From CAADGL01 sp964643885 (GTDB lineage Bacteria; Planctomycetota; Phycisphaerae; UBA1845; Fen-1342), in contig CAZXUI010000051.1 in NCBI GenBank assembly GCA_964643885.1, positions 1 to 33,117 on the forward strand: a DNA stretch of 33,117 nt, given 5' to 3'. The position numbers and the translations under genes were made by a program. Position 1 is the first letter of the stretch, and each line of letters opens with the position of its first letter. Positions 1 to 8,320 of this stretch are shown piece after piece. Under the pieces are notes generated by a model. That model was not told the origin of the DNA. It saw only the letters and a program-made list of their open reading frames with translations, and did not search any database.

Positions 1-87
1 GGCCCCTGGGCGGCCGACTGCAATCAGGACTGCGTCGTGACCTTCCGCGACGTGGCGGAGCTGCTGGCGTACCTGCGGCAAAACTGA
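1..87 (+). CDS. C-terminal end of a secreted protein with dockerin-like tail (partial)
   Basis: The window opens inside a reading frame whose last 28 codons run to a TGA at 85-87. The peptide reads GPWAADCNQD, then CVVTFRDVAELLAYLRQN. It is almost identical to the end of the HAF-repeat protein encoded at 30159-31391 on the other strand (GPWAADCNQDGDVTF...YLRQN), and the DNA similarity continues past the stop codon (both have cccgcgg next). It is therefore the end of a paralogue, probably also a secreted repeat protein with a two-EF-hand dockerin-like tail. In this copy the Ca-binding core DxDGD has become DxDCV, so this hand may not bind calcium. The rest of the gene lies outside the window. 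Confidence 0.8.
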   Translation, partial: GPWAADCNQDCVVTFRDVAELLAYLRQN

Positions 88-546
88 CCCGCGGCCGCTC
101 GTTAGTGCGTGGAGGGGACGGTCACGGCGCCGCCCACCGGGCAGCACCGGCCATTGGTCGGTGCCACACTTGCGCAGGCTGCTCGCCACACACCATGCGG
201 CCGGCGCACGCAAAGGCCCGGCCGACGCGAACAGCCGTGCGACCCCGGGCACTTGTGTCCGGGGCAGACAGAGCACCCCTTCTCAATACAGCCACGGGCA
301 AGCTGCGCTTGCCCATGCCACCCGGCCGAACTGCGCGTTGCCCGCGCAAACGCTGAGTGACATAGATCTGGCCAATGCGCCGATCCTGTACTCAGGTGTG
401 TGCGGGCTGGCGCGAGGGCGCGGTTGAGGTAATTCGAATGCGCCCGCTCCCTCACGATCGCGGCTCGGACCAGACTGATGATCGCGACTCGGCGCATTCA
501 CGGTCGCGGCTCGATGCACTCGCGGCCGCGGTGATCTTGAGAGCGA
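88..546. other. Intergenic region with several short repeats, no gene seen
   Basis: No frame here has a convincing ribosome binding site, start and codon pattern. The stretch is built from repeat pieces found elsewhere in the window: a 'ggtgccacactt...gctgctcgcc' unit near 154-184 (tandem copies at 2671), a 'cgtgcgaccccgggcac...tgtccgg' piece near 236-265 (inverted copy near 30070-30110), a 'gggcaagctgcgcttgcccatgccaccc'-like hairpin at 295-323 (copies at 14772 and 14820), and the 'cccgctccctcacgatcgcgg' unit starting at 443. Confidence 0.6.
443..531. repeat. Interspersed repeat, 'gagccgcgaccgtgagggagcgg' type
   Basis: 443-466 matches, in inverted orientation, the unit at 12864-12886 and, in direct orientation, the one at 13008-13028. 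Degenerate shorter copies (cggtcgcggctcg, actcgcggccgcg) follow up to about 531. Units of this sort are intergenic in this window and never overlap a supported gene. Confidence 0.6.
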
Positions 547-2199
547 TCAGCGCGGCGGGGCCAGCGCCGGGCGCTTCTTGTTCCAGCGCTCGCGCAGACG
601 GACCGAATCGACGCCCAGCCGCTGGCCGGTCGAGAGCGCGTGCTGGCCGATGCATTCGAGCCGCAGCGTGTGCCGGCCGGGGGACAGATTCACATCGCCC
701 AGGCTGTGGTCGTGCACCTCGATCCGCTCGGAATACAGGTCGAGCGAGTCGCGCAAGAGCTTGCCATCCAGCAGGATGCGGAACTTGCCGTAGTCATACG
801 AGTGCGTCAGGCGAAGGACCAGCCGGCGAGGCTGCTCCTGCTCGACGGCAAAGTCGCATTCGAGCCACACGCCGGCCGCCGCGGAATCGCGCGAGTCCGC
901 ACCGTCACCGGTCCCCCCCTCCGCCGCGGCCGGCGCGCGGATCGCGGACTGGGCCGGAATGAAGAAGAGCTGCCCGTCGCCGGTCCACTCCCAGCCGCGC
1001 TGAAGCGTCAGCTCGCCGCCGGAGTGGCGGGCCGTCTCGAGCAGCGACTTGCCGTCGATGACCAGGTCGAGATTCGGGAACACGCGCGCCGCGGCCGGCG
1101 GAAGCTCCGCGAAGCGCTTCGGCTGGCCGACCTGGTACCAGAACGCGACGGTGGCCAGGTCGTCTTCGCGTTCGACGTGCCCCTCGACCTTGCCGCTCTC
1201 CGTCTCGTCGGCCGACATCCAGCCGGTGTGCTCGATCTCGAAGCGGAGCGATTTCTGAAAGCGAACCGGGTCGGCGATGTGCCATCGATAGGCGCAGACC
1301 TGCCAGCCGATGTCGCCCCAGGCGCCCTCGATGAACGGCACGCCGAAGCAGGGGAAGCTGCAGCGGGTCAGCCCCCAGGCGCCGAGCAGGTAGTCCTCCG
1401 TTCCGGTGCCCCAGATGGACGGCCGCTGCTCGCCGTCGACGTAGAACTTGTCGTCGCCCTCGCCGAACCACTCCGGGCTGCGCGAGCGGATGGAGTAGAC
1501 CGTGCCGACGTAGTGGCCGCGGCCTTCGATGTCGGCGACGAGGTAGTCGCGGCCGGTCTGCTGCGGGAATTCCTGGCGGTACTGTGCGCAAAAGTAGGCC
1601 GTGTCGGGCGGCAGCGCATCGAGCTCGACGTAATCGACATGGTAATAGAGCGCGGCCAGGGGCTTTTCGCTCTCGTTCGTCAGCGTGATGCGGGCCCGCT
1701 TGTGAAAGGGCATCGGCCAGAAGCAGTTGTAGGCGTCGCCCTCCTGTACCTGGACGGGCAGGGAACGGACTTCGAAGCGGCGGCCGAAGCCGGCCGCGAA
1801 GAAATCGCCCAGCGGCGATTCGACGGCGGGCTGCTCGGCCCCGTCCCAGTACATGCGCAAGACGACTTCGGAGGGGTTGGCGGCGCCGTCGGCGGCGAGC
1901 CAGCCGGGGCGGGCCTCGGCGAAGGTGAGCCAGATGTGGGTGATCACGCCGCAGCCTTCGATGTCGGCCACGACGTGCCTCTGGCCGGGTTTGATCCAGC
2001 GGTTGTCGGCGTTGCTCCAGGCTTCGGGGGCGGCGGACGAGACGCGGCGTGAGCGGCCGGCGTGGGCCTGCGTGAGGTGGTCGAGCGGACCGTTGAGGCG
2101 CGGGGATTGTTGTGCGGCGGCGGGGGCCGGAAGCAGCAGGCACACCAATAACACCACGATGATGGCTGATCGGTGGGAAGCGGCGCGGGCGGAGGTCAT
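547..2199 (-). CDS. Secreted GH172 (DUF2961) glycoside hydrolase
   Basis: 550 residues. A signal peptide is evident (hydrophobic IIVVLLVCLLLP, cleavage near AAAQQ, residue 30). Residues about 55-375 have the DUF2961 pattern, now glycoside hydrolase family 172, whose known members act on alpha-D-fructofuranosides and D-arabinofuranosides. The pair GEGDD (Glu247) and GTGTEDY (Glu268) is 21 residues apart, the same spacing as the catalytic glutamates Glu270/Glu291 that I recall for the Bifidobacterium enzyme. Residues about 440-540 form a beta-rich module ending in GRHTLRLECIG, likely a carbohydrate-binding or structural sandwich domain. ATG at 2199 has a GGAG about 7 nt upstream. It is alone on its strand with repeat-rich DNA on both sides. 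The exact sugar cannot be read from sequence. Confidence 0.88.
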   Translation of the reverse strand: MTSARAASHRSAIIVVLLVCLLLPAPAAAQQSPRLNGPLDHLTQAHAGRSRRVSSAAPEAWSNADNRWIKPGQRHVVADIEGCGVITHIWLTFAEARPGWLAADGAANPSEVVLRMYWDGAEQPAVESPLGDFFAAGFGRRFEVRSLPVQVQEGDAYNCFWPMPFHKRARITLTNESEKPLAALYYHVDYVELDALPPDTAYFCAQYRQEFPQQTGRDYLVADIEGRGHYVGTVYSIRSRSPEWFGEGDDKFYVDGEQRPSIWGTGTEDYLLGAWGLTRCSFPCFGVPFIEGAWGDIGWQVCAYRWHIADPVRFQKSLRFEIEHTGWMSADETESGKVEGHVEREDDLATVAFWYQVGQPKRFAELPPAAARVFPNLDLVIDGKSLLETARHSGGELTLQRGWEWTGDGQLFFIPAQSAIRAPAAAEGGTGDGADSRDSAAAGVWLECDFAVEQEQPRRLVLRLTHSYDYGKFRILLDGKLLRDSLDLYSERIEVHDHSLGDVNLSPGRHTLRLECIGQHALSTGQRLGVDSVRLRERWNKKRPALAPPR

Positions 2200-2670
2200 C
2201 GTCGTTCTCCGGAAGGGCGAAAGCCGGCGGCCAAGTGTACGGGGCCGAGCCGTGTCCGACGAGCCGGATTGAGAAGCGCGCGCTGATACTGTGCTGGCAA
2301 GAGGCGCGCTGGCGCTTATAAGGTGCCCTTCCGGAATGCGCCATTACTCGCGTGGGCCCGGAACGGGACGGATCCAGCGCGAGCGCTCGTGCGCGGCCAG
2401 CTCGAGGTTGACCGCCAGGATCATTCGTTGGCGGCCCGCTTGTTGGAAGATCACGGCGCGTTGCTCGAGTTCCGCAGCGGGCAGCCAGCGCGAGATGTCG
2501 GCGCCGGCTTTGAAGGCGAGTCCGTCTGCGCCGGCCGGCGCGGCAATTGCGAGAGGCGCGACAGCGGTCCGCAGGAGTCGAAGCATGCCAGCCACAGATG
2601 AATCTCTTTCGGGCGGGAATCACGGTCGGCGGTGAATATAGCCGATCGGGAACCTGAGGCACCGGCTATC
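2200..2670. other. Intergenic region upstream of the GH172 gene
   Basis: Apart from the possible gene relic at 2344-2595 on the minus strand, I see no convincing gene. A TATAAG lies near 2317, but no good -35 partner was found on either strand. Confidence 0.5.
2344..2595 (-). pseudogene. Possible 5' remnant of a secreted GH53-like galactanase
   Basis: An 83-codon frame begins with a signal-like segment (LLRTAVAPLAIAAPAGADG) followed by FKAGADISRWLP and AELEQRAVIFQQAGR. That resembles the start of mature GH53 endo-beta-1,4-galactanases, which typically read like 'KGADIS...LE..G..F.D..G'. The frame then loses recognisable sequence and stops within 30 codons, whereas the family needs more than 300 residues. 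I read it as a truncated relic or a chance match. No other part of the enzyme is visible nearby in any frame. Confidence 0.28.
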
Positions 2671-2793
2671 AGCCGGTGCGACACTTTCCAGGGCTGCTCC
2701 GCACGCTCGATTCAGCCGATGCCACACTTTCCAGGGCTGCTTCGCACCCTCGATTGAGCCGGTGCCACACTTTCCGCGGCTGCTGCCCAGCCG
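2671..2793. repeat. 43-bp tandem repeat, about 2.8 copies
   Basis: Units begin at 2671, 2714 and 2757 with the pattern agccggtgcc-acactttcc-agggctgctt-cgcaccctcgatt. Units 1 and 2 differ at only a few positions; unit 3 ends degenerate. The array sits directly after the stop of the histidine-kinase gene (minus strand). A related single unit is at about 154-184. Confidence 0.85.
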
Positions 2794-2811
2794 TATGGCG
2801 GCTCGATGCAG

Positions 2812-5055
2812 TCACTGCGGCCGGTCGAGCACTTCGCGCACTTTTCGGGCCAGTTGCGTGGCGGCGTAGGGCTTGGCCAGAAACGCCAGCCCCTCGTCGA
2901 GCACACCATGACGGACGATCGCATTTTCCGCGTAACCGGAGCAATAGAGCACGCGCACGCCCGGGCGCAGGACCTTCAGCCGCTCGGCGAGCTGCTTGCC
3001 GGTGATTCCGGGCAGAACTACGTCGGTGACGAGCAGGTGAATCGGGGCGACATATTGCTCGACCAGCGAGAGCGCATCCTCGCCGCTGGAAGCCTCGAGC
3101 ACGGTGTAGCCGCCGGAGCGCAGCGCCTGCACGGCCACGGCGCGGACCATCGGCTCGTCCTCGACGAGCAGCACCGTCTCCGTGCCGGCCGCGGTCTGCC
3201 CGGCCGCTTCCGCGGACGGTGTCTGCGAAACCGTCTTGTCCACGCGGGGCAGATAGATCTTGAAGGTGGTGCCGCGGCCGGGCTCGCTGTAGAGCCAGAT
3301 GTGCCCGCCGGCCTGCTTGATGATCCCGTAGCAGCTCGCCAGTCCCAGGCCGGTGCCCTTGCCCTTGTCCTTGGTGGTGAAGAAGGGCTCGAAGACGTGC
3401 TGCGCGACGGCGGCTTCCATGCCGACACCGGTGTCGGAGACGGTGAGCATTACGTAGTCGCCGGGGGCGGTACCGGCGTGGCGGCCGGCGTAGGCCGCGT
3501 CGACGGTGGCATTGGCGGTTTCGATCGTCAGATGGCCGCCGTCGGGCATCGCGTCGCGAGCGTTGGCGGCCAGATTCAGCAACACCTGAAGCAACTGTGT
3601 CGGATCGGCCTGAACACGCCAGAGATCGGCCGCCAGGTAAACGCGCACGTGCACGTCCTCGCCGACGAGACGCTCGAGGAGCGTGCGCGAATCCGCGATG
3701 AGTGCGTTGAGGTCGACCACGCGCGGCTCGATGATCTGCCGCCGGGCGAAGGCGAGCAATTGTCGTGTCAGCTCCGTGGCGCGGTCGCCGGCCTTGCGGA
3801 TGTTCTTGAGGTGCTCGCGGGCCGCGTGCCCCTCGGGCACTTCTGAGCTTGCCAGCTCGACGAAGCCGATGATGGCCGTCAGCAGGTTGTTGAAATCGTG
3901 CGCGACGCCGCCGGCCAGCCGCCCGATGCTCTCCATGCGCGACATCTGGGCGATCTGCTGCTGCATCTTCCGCCGCTCTGTCATGTCCCGAAAGAAGACC
4001 GCCAGCCCCGCCGGCGAGGGGTTCAGCCGCACTTCGATCCACCGGCCTGGAAAGGTCGGCGAATCCGTCTCGAACTCGAACCGCTTTCCGGTCCGGGCGG
4101 ACTCGCGAAATTTCTGGCCGAGGGCGGAATCCTGAACTCGGGGCAACGCCTCCCAGAGCGACCGGCCGATCAAGTGCGGGTTTTCCGGACCGAAGTAGCT
4201 GCGGGCCCGGGCGTTGAGGTAAGTCATGATCCACTCTCGGTCGACGAAGAGGAACGCGTCGCCCATCGTTTCCAGGATGTCGATGGTCGTGCTGTGGACA
4301 CGCGCCAGATCGCGGACGGAGCGTCGCATGTGGCTGTTGGCGACGGCCACAACGCCGAGCCCAAGTATCGCGGAGAGTAGCCCGAGGTTGCGGATCGTCG
4401 TCACGGCCTGGCGGGCGGCGCTGGCTCGCTCACGGCGGCTTCCCAGGAGCTGCTGCGTGCCGCTATCCAGTCTGGCAATCAGCGCCCGCAGCTCATCCAT
4501 GGTCTGCTTACCCCGGGCCAGCTCCGCGGTGAGTTCGGCCCCGGCCGTCAGGCCATCCGGCCGCGCCGCGATGGTCCCCGCAAGCCGCTCCAGCCGTCTC
4601 CGTGCGAGCCGGGCGAGCTCTTCGACACCGGCGCGGTGCTCCGGGCGATGAACGAGCCGGTCCAGGGCATTCAGGTGCTCTTCCAGCGGGGCGAGCGCCT
4701 GCTCGTAGGGCTGGAGAAACTCCGGCCGGCCGGTCAGCAGGAAGCCGCGCTGGCCGGATTCGGCATCCAGCACTGTGATGAGAACGGCGCGCACTTCGCG
4801 CAGCACGGCCTCCGCCTCGTCGGCCTGCTTGACAAACTCATGAATCTCGCGGAACCGCACCTGCGAGTAGATGGACGCGCCGACCAGCGCAAGCAGCAGC
4901 AGCACACACATCACGATCAGCGGGCCGCCCCCGATCCTGAGACTCCGCAGAGCTCTGCCAGCCACGCCGGACGCGTCCGGACTGCGAGAGCCGTCCACCG
5001 ACCGGGCGCGGTCTGCGGGAACGCCTCGTGAACCTTCGCCGACAGGATTTGCCAT
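2812..5055 (-). CDS. Hybrid sensor histidine kinase (CHASE3-PAS-HisKA-HATPase-receiver)
   Basis: 747 residues. One membrane segment (about 44-64) is followed by a CHASE3 sensor domain with the signature VLDAESGQRGFLLTG (about 96-109), then a second membrane segment (about 225-240). A PAS domain (about 255-360) leads to HisKA with GGVAHDFNNLLTAI (phospho-acceptor His386), an HATPase domain with NLAANARDAM (Asn498), DTGVGM (Asp541) and GKGTGLGL, and a C-terminal receiver with phospho-acceptor Asp678 (VTDVVLPG) and Lys728 (FLAKPY). The ATG at 5055 has GAGGTG 5 nt upstream; a GTG at 5061 is too close to that site. It follows rsgA by 150 nt on the same strand. No separate response regulator is nearby, so the output partner is unknown. 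Confidence 0.95.
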   Translation of the reverse strand: MANPVGEGSRGVPADRARSVDGSRSPDASGVAGRALRSLRIGGGPLIVMCVLLLLALVGASIYSQVRFREIHEFVKQADEAEAVLREVRAVLITVLDAESGQRGFLLTGRPEFLQPYEQALAPLEEHLNALDRLVHRPEHRAGVEELARLARRRLERLAGTIAARPDGLTAGAELTAELARGKQTMDELRALIARLDSGTQQLLGSRRERASAARQAVTTIRNLGLLSAILGLGVVAVANSHMRRSVRDLARVHSTTIDILETMGDAFLFVDREWIMTYLNARARSYFGPENPHLIGRSLWEALPRVQDSALGQKFRESARTGKRFEFETDSPTFPGRWIEVRLNPSPAGLAVFFRDMTERRKMQQQIAQMSRMESIGRLAGGVAHDFNNLLTAIIGFVELASSEVPEGHAAREHLKNIRKAGDRATELTRQLLAFARRQIIEPRVVDLNALIADSRTLLERLVGEDVHVRVYLAADLWRVQADPTQLLQVLLNLAANARDAMPDGGHLTIETANATVDAAYAGRHAGTAPGDYVMLTVSDTGVGMEAAVAQHVFEPFFTTKDKGKGTGLGLASCYGIIKQAGGHIWLYSEPGRGTTFKIYLPRVDKTVSQTPSAEAAGQTAAGTETVLLVEDEPMVRAVAVQALRSGGYTVLEASSGEDALSLVEQYVAPIHLLVTDVVLPGITGKQLAERLKVLRPGVRVLYCSGYAENAIVRHGVLDEGLAFLAKPYAATQLARKVREVLDRPQ

Positions 5056-5205
5056 CGTCACCTCGCATCAGCAGCGAACCGGTCCGGCGCCGGCGTCTGG
5101 ATGAATCGACGCGGTAGAATAACACGCCCGCGCCGGCGGCGGGAGAATGCGCAGGCAAATGGCCATCGCTGGGCTTGCAGCCGCGCGGGCGGCACGGATA
5201 CGGAT

Positions 5206-6363
5206 TCAATCGATCTCATTTCCGTACTTGCGCTGCATCCACTTGCGCGCGGAGCGATGCAGGGCTTTCCAGCGGGCCACCTCGGCGGCACGTGCGGCCG
5301 GGTCCGACTTTCGCAGCTCGTGGGCCAGCTCGCGCAATTGGCGGAAGTAGCTCTCCAGCCGGGCGGCGGGCAGCTCACCGCTCTCGACGGCCGCGCGGAC
5401 CCGGCAGCCGGGCTCGCATTCGTGCGTGCAATCACGGAAGCGGCAGTGGCGGGCAAAGTCGGCGATGTCCGCGAAGGACCGCTCGACATCCGCCGCATCG
5501 TCGAGCAACGCCAGCTCGCGCATCCCGGGCGTGTCGATGATCACGCCGCCACCCGGCATCAGCAGAAGCTGACGGTAGGTCGTCGTGTGGCGGCCGCGGC
5601 TGTCATGCTCGCGCACCGCGCGGGTCCTCATCTGCTCGCGGCCCAGCAGGCAGTTGATCAGTGTGGATTTGCCCACGCCCGACGAGCCGGCCAGGACGGC
5701 CGACTGGCCGGCCGGCAGCCAGCTTCGCAAGGCCGGCAGACCGCGGCCGTCGACGGCGCTGACGGCGATGACCGTGGCGTCCAGGGCGATGGCCTGGACT
5801 TCGGCGACGCGGGCGGGGACGTCGTCACAGAGGTCGGCCTTCGACAGCAGGACGACGGGCATGACGCCGCAGCCGTGAGCGAGGGTGAGGTAGCGCTCGA
5901 TGCGGCGCAGGTTGAAATCCCCGTCGAGGCCGCAGCAGACCAGCAGGCAATCGACGTTGGCAGCCAGCACCTGGTCGGCCGCGCCCGGGCCGGCCGCCTT
6001 GCGAGTCAGACAGGAGCGGCGCGGGAGGATCGCCTCGATGCGGCCGGCGGCGAGGCAGGGTGACGTTTGCACGACGACCCAGTCGCCGACCGCGGGCAGG
6101 TCGGTCGCGGAGAGGGCGTCGTGGCGCAGGGCTCCGCGGAGAGAGGCGCGCAGGGCGCGAACGGGCGCAGATTCGACATGCCCGGGCGACGCGGCCGCAT
6201 AGACGATGTAGCTGTCACGATCCTGGCGGGCGACGCGGCCGGGGACGAGAAGGGACTGGCCGGGTGGTCCCGGTTTGTCGCGGCGGCGGGCGCCGCCGGC
6301 GGCGACGAGATTAGCGAAATCGGACTGATGCTGCGGATTCCAACCGAGTTGGTGGAGGTTCAC
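5206..6363 (-). CDS. rsgA: Small ribosomal subunit biogenesis GTPase RsgA
   Basis: 385 residues from the GTG at 6363, chosen because the protein then begins VNLHQLGWNP, as RsgA/YloQ proteins do, and because AGGA lies about 8 nt upstream. Upstream in-frame ATGs at 6477 and 6510 would add about 38 or 49 unlike residues. RsgA hydrolyses GTP while checking late 30S maturation. The circularly permuted GTPase order is visible: G4 (LSKAD, 173-177) precedes the P-loop GSSGVGKS (226-233) and G3 DTPGM (277-281). An N-terminal OB-like domain precedes it. The C-terminal zinc motif Cys307-x4-Cys312-x-His314-x5-Cys320 has exactly the E. coli spacing. G4 has Ser instead of Asn (SKAD for NKxD), a tolerated variation. 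Confidence 0.95.
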   Translation of the reverse strand: MNLHQLGWNPQHQSDFANLVAAGGARRRDKPGPPGQSLLVPGRVARQDRDSYIVYAAASPGHVESAPVRALRASLRGALRHDALSATDLPAVGDWVVVQTSPCLAAGRIEAILPRRSCLTRKAAGPGAADQVLAANVDCLLVCCGLDGDFNLRRIERYLTLAHGCGVMPVVLLSKADLCDDVPARVAEVQAIALDATVIAVSAVDGRGLPALRSWLPAGQSAVLAGSSGVGKSTLINCLLGREQMRTRAVREHDSRGRHTTTYRQLLLMPGGGVIIDTPGMRELALLDDAADVERSFADIADFARHCRFRDCTHECEPGCRVRAAVESGELPAARLESYFRQLRELAHELRKSDPAARAAEVARWKALHRSARKWMQRKYGNEID

Positions 6364-6617
6364 GATCAAGTTCCTCGCGCCGCGCCGGCGGCATTCGTGG
6401 CCGCGCGCGGCGAGTGATGTCTGTCCGGAATGATGGAGTCCCGCCCGCAGCTCGCGGCCGGCGGCTCTGTTCGGCATGAGCGCGCAGGGGCGAACGATGG
6501 GGCGCCGCATGACGGGCGCGCGATGTCGGGGATCGGCTCAACGGCGAGGCGGGATTTTGCGGGAGGCGCTCAGCCTACGGACGGTTCACGGTGTCCCGAA
6601 GGATTGAACGCGGACGC

Positions 6618-6677
6618 TCAGGCCCGGACCCGACATGCGCGCGCCGCAAGGACGGTGATGGCGACAGTCGGTGACAC
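6618..6677 (-). other. Short leader-like ORF upstream of rsgA (19 codons)
   Basis: On the minus strand a very strong ribosome-binding sequence (gagaggagg) stands 6 nt before a GTG at 6677. The frame it opens stops after 19 residues (VSPTVAITVLAARACRVRA). It lies between a candidate promoter (6718-6747) and rsgA. It could be a leader peptide, the start of a decayed gene or a chance arrangement. Confidence 0.25.
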
Positions 6678-6717
6678 AGGCGTCCTCCTCTCAGAAGGTA
6701 CAATTCGATGCTCCGGC

Positions 6718-6747
6718 AGCATAGCAGAGCGGCACAGGGGCCGGCAA
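6718..6747 (-). promoter_or_regulatory. Candidate sigma-70 promoter, minus strand, toward rsgA
   Basis: Reading the minus strand: TTGCCG, 18 nt, TATGCT. It faces away from the plus-strand promoter at 6792-6820, so the gap may be a divergent promoter region. Transcription from here would give rsgA a leader of about 350 nt. Confidence 0.4.
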
Positions 6748-6791
6748 GGCCGAAATGCGGCCGATTCACGAGGAAATGGCGGATAATTGCG

Positions 6792-6820
6792 TTTACAGTG
6801 CGGCGGCGATGAGCTATCCT
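6792..6820 (+). promoter_or_regulatory. Candidate sigma-70 promoter of the 6867 PEP-CTERM gene
   Basis: TTTACA (6792-6797), 17 nt, TATCCT (6815-6820). The predicted start of transcription is about 40 nt before the ATG at 6867. Confidence 0.5.
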
Positions 6821-6866
6821 GACAGGTCCGTTTGACGTACGCCCATTCTGACCGCAGGAGGAGGAA

Positions 6867-7688
6867 ATGATGAGATCACTGCGCACATTGGCACTCGGAC
6901 TGGGGCTGTGCTTTGCCGGCACGGCGTCGGCCCAGCTCGATTGGGCCGTCATCAGCACGGCCGGCGATCCCGACCCGGTGACGGCGTTCGACCTGGCGAA
7001 CCCGGGCGGCTCGAACACGCTGCTCGGGCATGTCGACGGCAATTTCAACCGCGGCATGGATTTCGACTCGCCCAACTCGTTCTACTACTACGTGAGCACC
7101 GACTCGCTCAACGACCCGGGCGACCGCGGCCTGTGGTACTGGAACAACAACGTCAACACGCAGCTTGCGACGATTCCGTTCGACGACAGCGGCGACGGCG
7201 ATGCGACGCTGAGCAACGATTTTTCGCGCTTCTTCGTGACGACGAACGACGGCGACGCGACGCCGGGCGATTCGCTGTACGTGTTCGACAATCTCGGCGG
7301 CGCCGTCACGTTCACCGAGATCGGCGAGACGGGGCTGTCGGACCTGATCGGGATCGCGATGGACCCGGTCTCGGGCAACCTGTACGGCTACGACGGGGCG
7401 ACCGAGGCGCTCTACATCATCGACACGACGACCGGCCAGCCGACGCTGGTGGGCTCCAGCGGGCAGACGATCGCCGCGATCGGCGGGATGGACTTCAGCG
7501 GCGACGGCTCGGTGCTGCTGCTGGCCGACGACAACGACATCCTGTTCACGATCGACAAGAGCAACGGGATGATGACGCCGGCGGGCGACGTGGGACTGAA
7601 CGTCAGCGCGCTGAGCTTCCGCGTGCCGGAGCCGACGACGCTGGCGCTGCTGGCGCTGGGCGGGCTGGTTGCGCTGCGGCGGCGCTAG
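6867..7688 (+). CDS. PEP-CTERM exported protein, beta-propeller-like
   Basis: 273 residues. A signal peptide (LALGLGLCFAGTASAQ, cleavage near residue 23) and a C-terminal PEP-CTERM tail (VPEPTTLALLALGGL, then RRR) mark it as a surface or secreted protein handled by an exosortase-type system. The body has repeating 'LYVFDN / LYGYDG / LYIIDTTTG / ILFTIDKSNG' strands typical of a seven-bladed propeller (DUF4394/NHL-like), with many Asp and Gly residues. No catalytic motif is seen. GGAGGAGGAA stands just before the ATG. It has its own promoter, and a strong hairpin follows at 7801. Confidence 0.88.
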   Translation: MMRSLRTLALGLGLCFAGTASAQLDWAVISTAGDPDPVTAFDLANPGGSNTLLGHVDGNFNRGMDFDSPNSFYYYVSTDSLNDPGDRGLWYWNNNVNTQLATIPFDDSGDGDATLSNDFSRFFVTTNDGDATPGDSLYVFDNLGGAVTFTEIGETGLSDLIGIAMDPVSGNLYGYDGATEALYIIDTTTGQPTLVGSSGQTIAAIGGMDFSGDGSVLLLADDNDILFTIDKSNGMMTPAGDVGLNVSALSFRVPEPTTLALLALGGLVALRRR

Positions 7689-7700
7689 TCAGCCGCGCGG

Positions 7701-7760
7701 CGACAGGTGACAAGTGACAGGTCACAGGTCACCGGTCACAGGTAAGTAAAAGGTGACAAG
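7701..7760. repeat. Short direct repeats of 'ggtcacaggt' type
   Basis: The units gacaggtgac, aagtgacagg, tcacaggtca, ccggtcacag and gtgacaagg follow each other just after the PEP-CTERM stop codon. They form an imperfect array of about 10-bp units, partly self-complementary (ggtgac/gtcacc). Confidence 0.6.
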
Positions 7761-7800
7761 GCGCGGGGGGCGCCCATTGGGGCGCGTCCCAACGCTGCTC

Positions 7801-7840
7801 GCGTGCCCCGCCGACGGCTTCAAACGTCGGCGGGGCACGC
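7801..7840. terminator. Perfect 16-bp hairpin, probable terminator
   Basis: 7801-7816 is exactly complementary to 7825-7840, with an 8-nt loop (gcttcaaa). On the plus strand it is followed by tgcttttcgg, a weak T tract. It lies 113 nt after the PEP-CTERM gene and before ispG, so it probably ends the upstream transcript. Confidence 0.55.
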
Positions 7841-8320
7841 TGCTTTTCGGGCGCTTCGCAGCTCGTGCCATCGAGTACATTCGGTCGTTACACACCCGCC
7901 GACGTGAGCGAAGCCGCACGGGCGGGGCGCCGGGTCTCGTGGTCAGAGCCGCCGTGGGTTGCGATTTCGCGCTCCAGGCGAGCGCGGAAGCGCACGTGCC
8001 GCCGTCGCGTCTACTCCACCAGCGGCGTATCATACGAAGGTCCGTTCATGTGCGGGTTGGGTATCAGGAGCGCATGGCGGCGGGACGCCCGCGCTCCCCG
8101 CGGGAGCGCGTGGCCGGATTTCACTGCTCGCAGCGCAGTGGCCCTCGCGGCGGCGCGCGGCCGAATCGCACGCCGCGCAGCGCAGTGGCACCCGACGGCA
8201 CCCGGCACGCGTTCTTTCTGCCGACTCCGGCTACAATCGGGTGTTCTGCCTCCGGGACGGTCCCGCAGGCGGGGACGCACGGACCGGACGATCGCCACGG
8301 ATCGCAATCGGTAGAGCCAT
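7841..8320. other. Intergenic region upstream of ispG
   Basis: No supported gene. It contains a palindrome around 8093-8107 (gctccccgcgggagc) and a repeated 'cgcagcgcagtggc' at about 8130 and 8178. A TACAAT at 8232-8237 could be the -10 of ispG, but no good -35 precedes it. Confidence 0.45.

Noticed and set aside
640..2052. Long plus-strand open frame of 470 codons
   Set aside because: It lies opposite the GH172 gene, which has a signal peptide, domain motifs and catalytic glutamates; high GC keeps the opposite frame open.
6575..7075. Minus-strand frame of 166 codons crossing the PEP-CTERM start
   Set aside because: Overlaps the promoter and signal peptide of the plus-strand gene and has no ribosome site.
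8011..8070. Minus-strand peptide tail IPNPHMNGPSYDTPLVE before a stop
   Set aside because: It looks protein-like, but no start or upstream coding signal exists; the frame upstream is antisense to ispG.
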